Assembly (NCBI GenBank): GCA_018609755.1
Contig: JAHENZ010000026.1
Span: forward strand, 1 to 53,208
DNA from: Salinivenus sp.
Lineage (GTDB): Bacteria > Bacteroidota > Rhodothermia > Rhodothermales > Salinibacteraceae
Reading direction: 5' to 3'
Length of the DNA: 53,208 nucleotides
Positions 15,969 through 25,106 of this stretch are shown in pieces (the first letter of the stretch is position 1; the number at the start of each line of letters is the position of its first letter). Under the pieces are notes generated by a model. That model was not told where the DNA came from. It searched no databases and saw nothing but the letters and a program-made list of their open reading frames with translations. Made by a program: the position numbers and the translations under genes.

Positions 15969-16040
15969 GTATGGGAGTGTGGGTGTTTGGGAGTAAGACG
16001 GGAGATATTCAAAACCCCCATACTCCCACACGCCCATACC
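15969..16040 (+). repeat. Inverted tandem-word hairpin between rhaI and rhaB (8-bp period)
   Basis: The left arm, 15969-15992, consists of GTATGGGA, GTGTGGGT and GTTTGGGA. The right arm, 16017-16040, consists of CCCATACT, CCCACACG and CCCATACC. The arms pair over 23 bp with 3 mismatches, around a loop of about 25 bases. It ends 54 bp before the rhaB start and has no T-run. Confidence 0.85.
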
Positions 16041-16094
16041 CAAATGCAGAACCGACAGCGGCAGCTACACCACTTGGAATTGCTTCGGCGCATC

Positions 16095-17552
16095 ATGAAC
16101 ACCTCTCCTCCTCAATTTCTTGCTTTCGATCTTGGCGCTTCGCACGGGCGGGCCTTGTTGGGCACGCTCGACAATGCCGATCTGGACGTGGAGGAGGTGC
16201 ATCGCTTCAAGACGCCGCTGCTGGAGGAAGGGGAGCGGCTGTTCTGGGATCTGGAGGTGCTGGAGCGGGAGGTGGATGCCGGGGTCCGGGCAGCGCTGGA
16301 CAGTGCCAGCAATCTACGAAGCCTCAGCGTGGATGCCTGGGGCGTCGATTTCGTGCCGCTGGACGCGGAGGGGACGCCTCTTCGCAACCCGCGCGCTTAC
16401 CGCGACCCTCGCACGCAGGCCGTGATGGACGCGACGCTGGAGGAGGTGTCCCGGGAAGAGATCTATGCCGTGACGGGCACTCAGTTTATGCCGATCAACA
16501 CCCTCTATCAGGTGCGGGCCGACCGCGAGATGGAGCCGGCACTTGTGGACCGCACGGTCCAGCGCCTCTTCATTGCCGATTATTTGCACTACCGCTACTC
16601 GGGGCGGGCCGTCGCCGAGCTGTCCATCGCGAGTACCGCCCAGCTGATGGACGTGCGCACCCACGAGTGGGCGACGGACCTAATGGAACGCCTCGACATC
16701 AACCCCACGACCTGGCCCAAGATCGTTCCCCCCGCGACGTGTCTCGGGTCATTCGAGCCGCCCACCAATTCGCCATTCGAAACTCGAAATTCGACATTCG
16801 AAATTGTAGCCGGATGTTCGCACGACACGGCCTGCGCCGTGGCGGCGGCTCCTGCCGAAGACGACGGATCCTCTTGGGCGTACCTCAGCTGCGGGACGTG
16901 GTCGCTGCTGGGCGTCGAACGCGAGGAGTCCATCTTCACCGACGCGGCCCGCGAGGCTGGCTACACGAACGAAATCGGGCTGGACAGCACAGTCCGCTTT
17001 CTGAAGAACCTGACTGGGCTCTGGGTGCTGCAGGAGTGCGAGCGAACATGGGAAGCGTCCGGCGAGTCGGTCGATTACGACACGCTTCAGCGGGAGGCCG
17101 CGGCCGCTCCGTCCCCCGACGGTGTGCTCGACCTGGATCAGCAGCAGTTCTTAGAGCGGGGGGAGATGCCGCAGAAAATTCGGCGGTACTGCCGCGATGA
17201 GGGACTGTCGGTCCCGGAGACCAAAGGGCAGTTTGCGCGCCTCATACTGGAGAGTCTGGCGGCCGATTATCGGGATAAGCTCACCGCTTTGGAGGCAATC
17301 GTCGATGAGCAGATTGACGTGCTCCACCTCGTCGGCGGCGGCTCGCGGAATGAATTGCTCTGCCAGTGGACCGCCGACGCGACCGGATGCCGGGTGGTTG
17401 CTGGTCCGGCGGAAGCCACGGCCCTTGGAAATCTTCTCATTCAGGCCCGGACGATGGGAGCCTTGCCGGACGGATGGTCGATCCGGGACATCGTTCGGGC
17501 AAACGTCGAAATGCAAACGTACGAACCTGACTCGTCGCGGGTCTCCGTCTGA
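16095..17552 (+). CDS. rhaB: L-rhamnulokinase
   Basis: 485 residues of the FGGY sugar kinase family. It has FLAFDLGASHGRALLGTL (phosphate 1 loop), SVDAWGVDFVPLD with a catalytic-type Asp, GCSHDTACAV as the kinase C-domain entry, YLSCGTWSLLGVE and LHLVGGGSRNELLCQ for adenosine binding. It phosphorylates L-rhamnulose at C1. ATG 16095 is chosen because the conserved N-terminus starts there; upstream in-frame codons cross a hairpin repeat. Residues 225-237 (NSPFETR then NSTFEI) are encoded by a 7-bp tandem repeat like those found between genes, in a loop just before the conserved GCSHDTA. The frame is kept, so the enzyme may still work. Confidence 0.93.
   Translation: MNTSPPQFLAFDLGASHGRALLGTLDNADLDVEEVHRFKTPLLEEGERLFWDLEVLEREVDAGVRAALDSASNLRSLSVDAWGVDFVPLDAEGTPLRNPRAYRDPRTQAVMDATLEEVSREEIYAVTGTQFMPINTLYQVRADREMEPALVDRTVQRLFIADYLHYRYSGRAVAELSIASTAQLMDVRTHEWATDLMERLDINPTTWPKIVPPATCLGSFEPPTNSPFETRNSTFEIVAGCSHDTACAVAAAPAEDDGSSWAYLSCGTWSLLGVEREESIFTDAAREAGYTNEIGLDSTVRFLKNLTGLWVLQECERTWEASGESVDYDTLQREAAAAPSPDGVLDLDQQQFLERGEMPQKIRRYCRDEGLSVPETKGQFARLILESLAADYRDKLTALEAIVDEQIDVLHLVGGGSRNELLCQWTADATGCRVVAGPAEATALGNLLIQARTMGALPDGWSIRDIVRANVEMQTYEPDSSRVSV
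16767..16805 (+). repeat. 7-bp tandem repeat inside the rhamnulokinase gene
   Basis: Five and a half units in phase: AATTCGC, CATTCGA, AACTCGA, AATTCGA, CATTCGA and a partial AATTGTA. The same words (AATTCGA, AATTCGC, CATTCGC) form the right arm of the gcvH-guaA hairpin at 30821-30848. Three units equal 21 bp, which explains the 7-residue echo in the protein. Confidence 0.85.
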
Positions 17553-17577
17553 CGGTCGGGTCACGTTTTGGGGAGTG

Positions 17578-17640
17578 TTGCGTATTTCGTATTGCGTACG
17601 CCGTTCTCCCTTGCACGTTTACGAAATACGCACCACGCAA
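17578..17640 (+). repeat. Inverted tandem-word hairpin between rhaB and the aldolase fusion (7-bp period)
   Basis: Left arm 17578-17598: TTGCGTA, TTTCGTA, TTGCGTA. Right arm 17620-17640: TACGAAA, TACGCAC, CACGCAA. A perfect 13-bp stem forms between 17579-17591 and 17620-17632. A T-run (ATTTTTTG) follows at about 17645-17651, so it may act as an attenuator or terminator 41 bp before the next ATG. Confidence 0.85.
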
Positions 17641-17681
17641 TACCATTTTTTGCACTTTGAACGCTCAACACTGTAGACCCA

Positions 17682-19880
17682 ATGGAAACGACACAGACTG
17701 AATTCAAACACGTCGACAATCTCTGGGACGACGAGAAAGCCGAAGAACTCGATCCAGTAGAGACGCTCGTCTATCGCTCGAACCTGCTGGGGGACGACTG
17801 GCGGATTACCAACACCGGCGGCGGCAACACGTCGTCGAAGCTCATGGAGACCGATCCCATTACCGGGGAGGAGGTAGAAGTCCTCTGGGTGAAGGGATCC
17901 GGTGGCGACCTTCGGACGGCCGAGAAGAAAAACTTTGCGTCGCTCTATCAGGAAGAGGTCCTCGCGTTGCAGGACGTCTATTTTGACTTTGACGAGACCG
18001 GCGTGAAGACGGTGGCGGAGGACGAGATGACGAAGATGTATGACCACTGCGTCTTCAACCTCAACGAGCGGTCGCCGTCGATCGACACGCCGCTGCACAG
18101 CTTTATTCCCCACAAGCACGTCGATCACACCCATCCGGTGGCGTGCATCGCGATTGCGACGGCCGAGAACGGGGAAGAGCTCACGCAGGAAATCTACGGC
18201 GACGACATTGTGTGGACCGACTGGCAGCGGCCGGGCTTTGAGCTGGGGCTGGAGATGCAGCGCATCTGCGAGGAGTACCCCGAGGCCAAGGGCGTGATGC
18301 TCGGGGGGCACGGCATCATCAACTGGGCCGACGAGAGCCACAAGAAGTGCTACCTCCGCAGCCTGGCGCTCATCGACCGGGCGGAGGAGTATCTGCAGCA
18401 GAATGGCAAGGCGACATATGCGTTCGGTGGGGCCAAATATGAGCCGCTCGGCGAAGAGAAACGTGCCGACGTGCTGACCGACGTGCTCCCGTGGCTTCGC
18501 GGGCAGGTGAGCCAGGACAAGAAGATGATCGCGACGGTGGAGACGGGCGAGGTCATTCAGCGCTTCGTGAATGGAGAAGAGGCCGAGCGGCTGGCCGAGC
18601 TCGGCACCTCGTGCCCCGACCACTTTCTGCGCACCCGCATCAAGCCGCTTTTTGTGGACTGGGACCCGCAGAATGGCACCGCCGAGACGCTCAAGGAGGC
18701 GCTGGCGGAAGGGCTCGAACAGTACCGCGAGGACTACCGCGAATACTACGAGACGTGCTCCGAGCCGGGCGACCCGGACATGCGCGGTTCCGATCCCACC
18801 GTGATTCTCATTCCGGGCATTGGCACCGTGGCCTGGGGAAAGAACAAGAGCGAGTCGCGCGTGACGGCCGAGTTTTTCAACGCCGCCGTGGAGGTCATGC
18901 GCGGGGCGGAGGCCATCGGCACCTACACGGCACTGCCGCGCCAGGAGGCCTACGACATCGAATACTGGCGGCTGGAGCAAGCGAAGCTGGAGCGCATGCC
19001 GCCCGAGGAGGAGCTGGCCCGCGAGATCGTTATAGTCGTGGGCGGGGGCAGTGGCATTGGGCAGGCCACCGTGCCGCGCCTGATCGAAGAGAATGCGACG
19101 GTCGCCGCGCTGGATTTAGACGTGGAAGCCGCGGAGGCCACCGCCGAAGGCATCATGGAGGAGATCGGCATGGGCATCGGCGTGGCCGGGTCCGGCGTCT
19201 CGCGCTGCGGAGACGTGATCGGCCTCGGCTGCGACGTGACCGACCGCGACTCCATCCGGGACGCGCTGGACGACGTGGTGCTGGCGTACGGTGGGCTCGA
19301 CCACGTGGTCGTGACCGCGGGCCTCTACGTGAGCCCGGACGATGAGGGTCGCATTCCGGACGAGAAGTGGGACGACACCTTTGCGGTGAACACAAAAGGT
19401 CCACACCTCGTGGCGGACGAAGCCGCGTCGATCTGGGACGCGCAGGGCCTGGACGGCAGCATGGTCATCACGACGAGCGTGAATGCCGTGGTGCCCAAGA
19501 CGGGGAGTTTTGCCTACGACACCACCAAGGCGGCCACGAACCATCTCGTGCGGGAGCTGGCGATCGAGCACGCCCCGAACGTGCGCGTGAACGGCCTCGC
19601 CCCCGCGACAGTCGTCGAAGGCAGCTCCATGTTTCCGCGTGAGCGGGTGAAGGCCTCTCTGGACAAGTATGGACTTGACTATGAGGACGACGAGTCGACC
19701 GAGGCGCTGCGGGCGAAGCTCGCCAACTTCTACGCAGCGCGGACGCTCACGGGCGAACCGATCACGCCCGATGACCAGGCGGAGGCGATCTTCCTGCTCG
19801 TCAGCGACGACCGCTTCGGCAAGACGACCGGCCAGGTACTGACGGTGGACGGCGGGCTACAGGAGGCGTTCCTACGGTGA
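17682..19880 (+). CDS. Bifunctional rhamnulose-1-phosphate aldolase / L-lactaldehyde dehydrogenase
   Basis: 732 residues, two domains. Residues 1-400 are a class II aldolase: NTGGGNTSSKL, WVKGSGGDL and the zinc-binding HKHVDHTHP near residue 146, then MLGGHGIINWAD. Residues 445-732 are a short-chain dehydrogenase: VVGGGSGIGQATV for NAD binding, the catalytic Tyr and Lys in SFAYDTTKAA, and a C-terminal GQVLTVDGG. The fusion (RhaEW type) splits L-rhamnulose-1-phosphate to dihydroxyacetone phosphate and L-lactaldehyde and oxidises the aldehyde to L-lactate. It is the last gene of the rhamnose operon and is followed by a strong hairpin with T-run. Confidence 0.93.
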   Translation: METTQTEFKHVDNLWDDEKAEELDPVETLVYRSNLLGDDWRITNTGGGNTSSKLMETDPITGEEVEVLWVKGSGGDLRTAEKKNFASLYQEEVLALQDVYFDFDETGVKTVAEDEMTKMYDHCVFNLNERSPSIDTPLHSFIPHKHVDHTHPVACIAIATAENGEELTQEIYGDDIVWTDWQRPGFELGLEMQRICEEYPEAKGVMLGGHGIINWADESHKKCYLRSLALIDRAEEYLQQNGKATYAFGGAKYEPLGEEKRADVLTDVLPWLRGQVSQDKKMIATVETGEVIQRFVNGEEAERLAELGTSCPDHFLRTRIKPLFVDWDPQNGTAETLKEALAEGLEQYREDYREYYETCSEPGDPDMRGSDPTVILIPGIGTVAWGKNKSESRVTAEFFNAAVEVMRGAEAIGTYTALPRQEAYDIEYWRLEQAKLERMPPEEELAREIVIVVGGGSGIGQATVPRLIEENATVAALDLDVEAAEATAEGIMEEIGMGIGVAGSGVSRCGDVIGLGCDVTDRDSIRDALDDVVLAYGGLDHVVVTAGLYVSPDDEGRIPDEKWDDTFAVNTKGPHLVADEAASIWDAQGLDGSMVITTSVNAVVPKTGSFAYDTTKAATNHLVRELAIEHAPNVRVNGLAPATVVEGSSMFPRERVKASLDKYGLDYEDDESTEALRAKLANFYAARTLTGEPITPDDQAEAIFLLVSDDRFGKTTGQVLTVDGGLQEAFLR

Positions 19881-19887
19881 TGCTTGA

Positions 19888-19961
19888 CGCGTGATACGTG
19901 AGGCGTGAGAAGATGGGCATTGTTGCTCATCAATCACGCCTCACGTTTTATTTTTCACGCC
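19888..19961. terminator. Bidirectional terminator built of 7-bp words, end of rhamnose operon
   Basis: A perfect 13-bp stem, ACGTGAGGCGTGA (19896-19908) with TCACGCCTCACGT (19934-19946), has a 25-base loop and is followed by TTTTATTTTT on the forward strand. The left arm reads as heptads (CGCGTGA, TACGTGA, GGCGTGA), the right as TCACGCC, TCACGTT. It sits between convergent genes, so it can serve both. Confidence 0.8.
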
Positions 19962-20386
19962 AGCAGTCGGTCGTATGCCACCTTGATGCACCGGTTGCGG
20001 ACGTATGGCAGGCCGGCCTCCGCGGCCAGTGTTTCCGCTTCGGAGCTCGACACGCCCAGCTGCGTCCAGATCACGGGGGTTTTTCCAGTCTGCTCGGCGC
20101 GTTCGATGGCCGTGCGCACCATGTCGGCGGTATGCTGCGGCGCCCGAAAGATGTCGACAATGTCGATCGGAACGTCTTCGGGCACGCTCGGCAGGTCCGG
20201 GTAGCAGGGCTCGCCCAGTACCTCGTCGTAGTTCGGATTCACCGGCACGATGCGGTAGCCGCGCTTCTGCATGTACCGTGCAATTTTGTGGCTGGTGCGC
20301 GTGGGTTGGGCCGAGCATCCTACCACGGCGATGGTTTTGGCCGATTCGAGTACGGATTGAAGATCGGGCGTCTCTACGCTGGGCAT
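19955..20386 (-). CDS. CoA-binding (Rossmann) domain protein, YccU-like
   Basis: 143 residues forming one CoA-binding domain: TIAVVGCSAQPTRTSHKIARYMQKRGYRIVPVNPNYDEVLGEPCYPDL near residues 18-65, then DIVDIFRAPQHTADMV and VIWTQLGVSSSEAETLAAEAGL. These match stand-alone CoA-binding proteins related to the N-terminal domain of succinyl-CoA synthetase alpha. The conserved tail RCIKVAYDRLL is also family-typical. Its physiological role is unknown. It converges on the rhamnose operon and shares the hairpin terminator; its stop codon lies inside the last repeat word. Confidence 0.88.
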   Translation of the reverse strand: MPSVETPDLQSVLESAKTIAVVGCSAQPTRTSHKIARYMQKRGYRIVPVNPNYDEVLGEPCYPDLPSVPEDVPIDIVDIFRAPQHTADMVRTAIERAEQTGKTPVIWTQLGVSSSEAETLAAEAGLPYVRNRCIKVAYDRLLA

Positions 20387-20595
20387 AGAACGATTGAATT
20401 TTAGGACGGAGGGTGGAGAGGGACGCGGACGGTCGGTACCCTGTTTTTGCTGGTTCTTGGCGCATCATCAGGGATCCATCCCTCGGATCAGTTCCGTACA
20501 ACCCTGTTATTGTTACGCGTCGGTCCCGACGAGAGTGCCCTTTTCCAGGCCGGGACCTCGTTTTTCAACCCCGAATGCCGAACGCTGCGCGTCTT

Positions 20596-23202
20596 ATGGC
20601 CTATCCGTTTGAGGACATCGAACCGAAATGGCAGGAGTACTGGGAGGATCATCAAACCTTCCGTACGCCGGACGAACCCCGACAGCTGTCGGGGGAGGAG
20701 AAGGTGTACGTCCTCGACATGTTTCCGTACCCCAGCGGCTCCGGCCTCCACGTAGGACATCCGGAGGGCTACACCGCCACTGACATCGTGGCGCGCTACA
20801 AGCGCATGCAGGGCGTCAATGTCCTGCATCCGATGGGGTGGGACGCCTTTGGATTGCCCGCCGAGCAGTACGCGATAAAGACGAACACGCATCCGCGCGA
20901 CACGACCAAGGAAAACATTGCCCAGTTCAAGCGTCAGCTCAAAAGTCTGGGCTTCTCCTACGACTGGCAGCGGGAGATCAACACCACCGATCCCGACTAC
21001 TACAAGTGGACACAGTGGATCTTCCTGCAGCTCTACAAGAAAGGACTGGCCTACCAGTCCGAGGAGCCGGTGTGGTGGTGCGAGGAGCTCGGCACCGTGC
21101 TGGCCGACGAGGAGGTCATCGACGGCAAGAGCGAGCGCGGCGGCTATCCCTGTGAGCGTGTGCCGATGCGGCAGTGGGTGCTCAAGATCACCGAATACGC
21201 CGATCGGCTGCTCGAAGGCCTTGACGATCTGGACTGGCCGGAAAGCACCAAGGAGATGCAGCGCAACTGGATCGGCCGCTCGGAGGGGGCAAACATCTAC
21301 TTCGACCTCGTGGGGGTGGACGACTCGCTGAAAGTCTACACCACGCGCCCGGATACTCTCTTCGGGGGCACCTACATGGTGTTGGCGCCCGAGCACGACC
21401 TTGTGGACGAGATTACGACCGACGAGCACCGGGAGGCCGTCGAGGAGTACCGACAGGAGGCCCTACAGAAGAGCGACGTGGAGCGGAAGCAGGAAGACAA
21501 GACCGGCGTCTTTACCGGCGGCTACGCCGTCAATCCGGCCACCGGCGAAGAGATTCCCGTCTGGGTGGCCGACTATGTGCTGGCCTCCTACGGTACGGGC
21601 GCCATCATGGCCGTGCCCGCCCACGACGAACGGGACTACGCCTTCGCTCAAAAGTTTGACCTCCCCATCCGCGAGGTGGTGGAGGGCGGCAACGTTGACG
21701 AAGAGGCGTACACGGAAGACGGACCGCACGTCAACTCCGCCAACGACGACGTGGACCTCAACGGTCTGCACAACGAGGAGGCACAGGAGCGCATTGTGGA
21801 GTGGCTGGAGGAGGAGGGAAAAGGAGAGCACCGGGTGAACTACCAGTTGCGCGATTGGCTCTTCAGCCGGCAGCGCTACTGGGGCGAGCCGTTCCCAATC
21901 CTCTTTACGGAAGACGGGGAAGACAAGCCGGTGCCCGAGGACGAGCTGCCGGTGACGCTGCCCGACATCGAAACGTTTGAGCCGAGCGGGTCGCCCGAAG
22001 GGCCGCTCTCCAACATTGAGGACTGGGTCAACACGACGGATCCGGAGACCGGCGAGCCCGCCACCCGCGAGACCAACACAATGCCGCAGTGGGCCGGTTC
22101 CTGCTGGTACTACCTCCGCTTCATCGATCCGGACAACGACGAACGGCTGGTTGATCCGGAGAAGGAGCAGTACTGGATGCCGGTCGACCTCTACGTGGGC
22201 GGGTCGGAGCACGCGGTGCTGCACCTGCTCTACGCCCGCTTCTGGCACAAGGTGTTGTACGACGCAGGGGTCGTGTCGACGAAAGAGCCGTTCCAGACGC
22301 TCGTGCACCAGGGCATGATTCTGGGAGAAAAGGAGTACACGACCTTCGTCGATCCGGACGGGCAGTACGTATCGGCCGAACGCGTAGAAGACGGGGTCGA
22401 CACCCGCACCGGAACCGAGGTTGAGCGCAAAGAACTCGACGAAGACGAGGTCGAGAAGGACGGTGACGTGTTCGTCCTAAAAGAGCAACCGGACGTGCGG
22501 GTAGAGGCGCGCAGCCACAAGATGAGCAAAAGCCGGGGCAACGTCATCAATCCCGACGACGTGGTGGACGAGTATGGGGCCGACACGCTCCGCCTCTACG
22601 AGATGTTTATGGGGCCGCTGGAGCAGGACAAGCCCTGGAGCACCGACGACGTGGAGGGGGTCCATCGCTTCCTGAACCGCGTGTGGCGCCTCCTCGTCGA
22701 CGATGACGAACTTGCTGTGACCGATGAGGAGCCGGAGCGCGAGCAGCTACGCGAGCTCCACCAGACGATCAAGAAGGTGACGCAGGACATCGAGCACCTC
22801 GACTTCAACACCGCCATCGCGGCGATGATGGAGTTTTTGAATGCGGCCAACAAGTGGGACGCTGTGCCGCGCGAGATCGCCGAGTCGCTGGTTCTGCTCC
22901 TCAGTCCGTTCGCGCCCCACATTAGCGAGGAGCTGTGGGAGCGATTGGGGCACGACGAGAGTCTGGCCTACGCAGACTGGCCCGAGTACGAAGAGGCGCT
23001 GTTGCACCGCGAGGTGGTGGAGATGGCCGTGCAGGTGAACGGCACGGTGCGAGGCACCATCGAGGTCGAAGTCGACGCCGACGAAGAAGACGTACTGGCG
23101 GCGGCGAAAGAGGACGAAAATGTGGCGCGTCACCTCGACGGCAAGACCATTCAGCGCGAGATCTACGTGCCCGGCCAGATCGTCAACTTTGTGGCAAACT
23201 AG
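20596..23202 (+). CDS. leuS: Leucyl-tRNA synthetase
   Basis: 868 residues, normal for bacterial Leu[19 protein letters not shown] is the usual N-terminus, which favours ATG 20596 over ATG 20575 and over earlier open codons. The class I signatures are present: the HIGH equivalent in [18 protein letters not shown] near residue 45 and [10 protein letters not shown] near 640. The CP1 editing domain has [14 protein letters not shown] and [16 protein letters not shown] leucine-specific insertion (acidic, [19 protein letters not shown]) precedes KMSKS. It charges tRNA-Leu in the cytoplasm. The TAG stop is part of the CTAG flank of a MITE. Confidence 0.97.
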   Translation: MAYPFEDIEPKWQEYWEDHQTFRTPDEPRQLSGEEKVYVLDMFPYPSGSGLHVGHPEGYTATDIVARYKRMQGVNVLHPMGWDAFGLPAEQYAIKTNTHPRDTTKENIAQFKRQLKSLGFSYDWQREINTTDPDYYKWTQWIFLQLYKKGLAYQSEEPVWWCEELGTVLADEEVIDGKSERGGYPCERVPMRQWVLKITEYADRLLEGLDDLDWPESTKEMQRNWIGRSEGANIYFDLVGVDDSLKVYTTRPDTLFGGTYMVLAPEHDLVDEITTDEHREAVEEYRQEALQKSDVERKQEDKTGVFTGGYAVNPATGEEIPVWVADYVLASYGTGAIMAVPAHDERDYAFAQKFDLPIREVVEGGNVDEEAYTEDGPHVNSANDDVDLNGLHNEEAQERIVEWLEEEGKGEHRVNYQLRDWLFSRQRYWGEPFPILFTEDGEDKPVPEDELPVTLPDIETFEPSGSPEGPLSNIEDWVNTTDPETGEPATRETNTMPQWAGSCWYYLRFIDPDNDERLVDPEKEQYWMPVDLYVGGSEHAVLHLLYARFWHKVLYDAGVVSTKEPFQTLVHQGMILGEKEYTTFVDPDGQYVSAERVEDGVDTRTGTEVERKELDEDEVEKDGDVFVLKEQPDVRVEARSHKMSKSRGNVINPDDVVDEYGADTLRLYEMFMGPLEQDKPWSTDDVEGVHRFLNRVWRLLVDDDELAVTDEEPEREQLRELHQTIKKVTQDIEHLDFNTAIAAMMEFLNAANKWDAVPREIAESLVLLLSPFAPHISEELWERLGHDESLAYADWPEYEEALLHREVVEMAVQVNGTVRGTIEVEVDADEEDVLAAAKEDENVARHLDGKTIQREIYVPGQIVNFVAN

Positions 23203-23372
23203 TGGGCTTGCACAACTGAAACGCGAGAACTCGCAGATCTCGTGACGCTGTTTCCGTCTGTTTCTCCTGCGCGGAATATGCTCGGGATCGACCGCTGCCG
23301 GCAACCGCTGACGATTGTGGCGTCAGGGGACCGACGCTCGAAACCGCCAGAGGAGTTGTGCAAGGTCACTAG
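23199..23372. mobile_element. MITE-like element, family C, copy 2 (CTAG-flanked)
   Basis: Same 174-bp span including flanks, same orientation and clearly similar sequence to the copy at 886-1059 (blocks such as GACGCTGTTTCCGTCTG and GTGGCGTCAGGGGACCGACG are identical). The ends are TGGGCTTGCACAACT and the complementary AGTTGTGCAAGGTCA. The left CTAG contains the leuS stop codon. Both copies continue with CTAGCGT on the right, so the true element or target may extend a few bases further. Confidence 0.85.
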
Positions 23373-23413
23373 CGTTCCGAATCTGCACGCCGGCGTTTCG
23401 TATCACGGAACGT

Positions 23414-23716
23414 TTAGTTTTTACCCGTTACGAGGTCTGGCCCCGGTGCGTTGCCGTGCAGCACGTACCAGACGAGCATCGCCTCGTCCGTAGAGCCATA
23501 GGGGCACCCAACCTCCCGGTATTTTTCCCAGGCCTGTCGGTATAGATTCAGCGCACACTGCTGCATTGCGGGGGAAAGCGCCGGCGCATCGGTGTGATCA
23601 ACGCCGAAAGGGAGAAGCGAAAGGTCATCACGGTCGGGCATAAGGGTGCATTCGGCCTTATCAGAAAAACTGGTGAAGCACTCAGGAGGTTGCGGAGTGA
23701 TTCCTGAGTCAATCAC
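23414..23716 (-). CDS. Small hypothetical protein
   Basis: 100 residues from GTG 23716 (GAGGAG lies directly upstream), or 75 residues from an internal ATG at 23641. The later part looks protein-like: DLSLLPFGVDHTDAPALSPAMQQCALNLYRQAWEKYREVGCPYGSTDEAMLVWYVLHG, with an aromatic helix and a well-balanced composition. No signal, membrane helix or known family is recognised. It lies between a MITE and the divergent bshB1 gene, sharing a gap of under 50 bp with it. Confidence 0.5.
   Translation of the reverse strand: MIDSGITPQPPECFTSFSDKAECTLMPDRDDLSLLPFGVDHTDAPALSPAMQQCALNLYRQAWEKYREVGCPYGSTDEAMLVWYVLHGNAPGPDLVTGKN
23680..23716 (+). other. Overlapping alternative hairpins before bshB1
   Basis: ACTCAGGA (23680-23687) can pair with TCCTGAGT (23702-23709), while GGAG-TGATT (23695-23703) can pair with AATCACCTCC (from 23711). 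The two stems share bases and cannot form together. The site lies 48 bp before the bshB1 ATG and over the start of the reverse-strand small gene. Confidence 0.35.
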
Positions 23717-23763
23717 CTCCTCATTCTACCAAAACTGTTCCATCCTTCCTTCCTGTTTTCTTT

Positions 23764-24531
23764 ATGGCCGACGCTCCCACCCTCGACGTGCTTGCATTCG
23801 CCGCCCATCCCGACGACGTAGAGCTTTGTGCGGGGGGGACCATGTGCTTACTTGCCCAGCAGGGGTACGACGTCGGCATCGTCGACTTTACGAAGGGACA
23901 ACTGGGATCGCGCGGCACACCGGAACTGCGGTTGGAAGAGGCGGAGCGGGCGTCGGAGATCATTGGGCTCTCGGCCCGTGAGAATCTGGGCTTGATGGAT
24001 GGGGACATCCGAAACACCAAAGAGAACCAGCGAAAAGTGATAGAGGTGGTACGCCGGTACCGTCCCGACATCGTTCTCACAAATGCGCCGCAAAGCCGCC
24101 ATCCCGATCACGAGGACGCCGCAGAATTATCGACCGATGCCCTGTACTACAGCGGTCTCAAAGAGATCAAGACGCCCGGGCCGGACGGCACTCCACAGGC
24201 GCCCTGGCGCCCACACCACGTGCTCCACTACATGCAGGCGGTGTCATTCGACCCCACGATGGTCGTGGACGTGACGGACGTGTGGGGGCAGCGCATCGAA
24301 GCGCTGCAAGCGTTCAAGTCGCAGTTCCACAATCCCGACTACGAGCCGGACGAGGACGAGCCGGAGACGTTCGTGTCCAACCCGCAGTTCTTCGAGTGGG
24401 TGAAATCGAAGGCTCGTACGTACGGGTACAAAGTGGGGGCCACCTACGGCGAGCCCTTCCTCTACCGCCAAGGCCCGTTTGGGGTAACGGACCTGCCGTC
24501 GGTGCTCAGCAAGGAGAAAGAATTCCGGTAA
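23764..24531 (+). CDS. bshB1: Bacillithiol biosynthesis deacetylase BshB1
   Basis: 255 residues of the LmbE/PIG-L deacetylase family. It has the zinc-binding AHPDDVELCAGGTM near residue 13, VDFTKGQLGSRGTPELR, the 'GLMDGDI' segment and PQSRHPDHEDAA with the third metal ligand. The BshB1 branch is suggested by length and by 'LSARENLGLMDGDIRNTKENQ' and the C-terminal 'YGYKVGATYGEPFLYRQGPFGV' (substrate loop). It removes acetate from N-acetylglucosaminyl-malate to give GlcN-malate, the second step of bacillithiol synthesis in Bacteroidota and Firmicutes. No other bsh gene is in the window. Confidence 0.9.
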   Translation: MADAPTLDVLAFAAHPDDVELCAGGTMCLLAQQGYDVGIVDFTKGQLGSRGTPELRLEEAERASEIIGLSARENLGLMDGDIRNTKENQRKVIEVVRRYRPDIVLTNAPQSRHPDHEDAAELSTDALYYSGLKEIKTPGPDGTPQAPWRPHHVLHYMQAVSFDPTMVVDVTDVWGQRIEALQAFKSQFHNPDYEPDEDEPETFVSNPQFFEWVKSKARTYGYKVGATYGEPFLYRQGPFGVTDLPSVLSKEKEFR

Positions 24532-25106
24532 CGAGAAGACGCGAGACGGACGTTCCCAGGGCTTTGTGCGGATAGAGAAAAGGCATTGTAGTCGTCGTAT
24601 AGGGTCAGCTCCTAAAGGTCCCGTTCCTGTCCGGTTCGGGTGGGGAGCAAGCTCCGGTCAATCTATCATTTCTGAGTCCAATTCTTTTCGCTGATGATGG
24701 GGGAAGAAGGTAATCGGTCAAGGCCCGATGTCCCCCCTGTAGATCTGCGAGATTTAATCACTCGTTGAATGCTCCAAAAGAGGCATGCACGCACATCTTT
24801 TCCCGTGCAGGTGTTGAAAAGAGAAGGCCATTTTGGAGTCCCGTTCGTGCTCTCCGGGATCATCGGGGGCATTTTCGTTTGGAAAGGGGCGCCGAAACAG
24901 GGGAGGTCATCCAACTTTAGGGGGAGAGGGAAGGTCTTTAGAACACGAGCGCATGTAGGAAAATCAGTCCCCGGAAGGGAGGCAAGACCCTACGAAAGAT
25001 CCGTCGTCGATTCGTTCGATGTAGCGAGGGAGCAAGACACTTCGCCCTCGGGGTGTACTGAAAAAGAGGAAGACCCTCGCACACGAACTAATAAAGGCCT
25101 AAAGGA
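24532..25106. other. Gene-poor stretch before the FtsZ paralogue
   Basis: 575 bp without a convincing gene. Open frames here either run into ftsZ in another phase or have unlikely composition. Base composition is visibly poorer in GC than the flanking genes. No tRNA, known structured RNA or clear promoter was recognised. AAAGGA directly precedes the ftsZ ATG. Confidence 0.5.

Noticed and set aside
20413-20595. Upstream extension of the leuS frame, and a possible T-box leader
   Set aside because: The conserved LeuS N-terminus begins at [13 protein letters not shown]; no T-box antiterminator or specifier structure could be seen in the 180 bp upstream.
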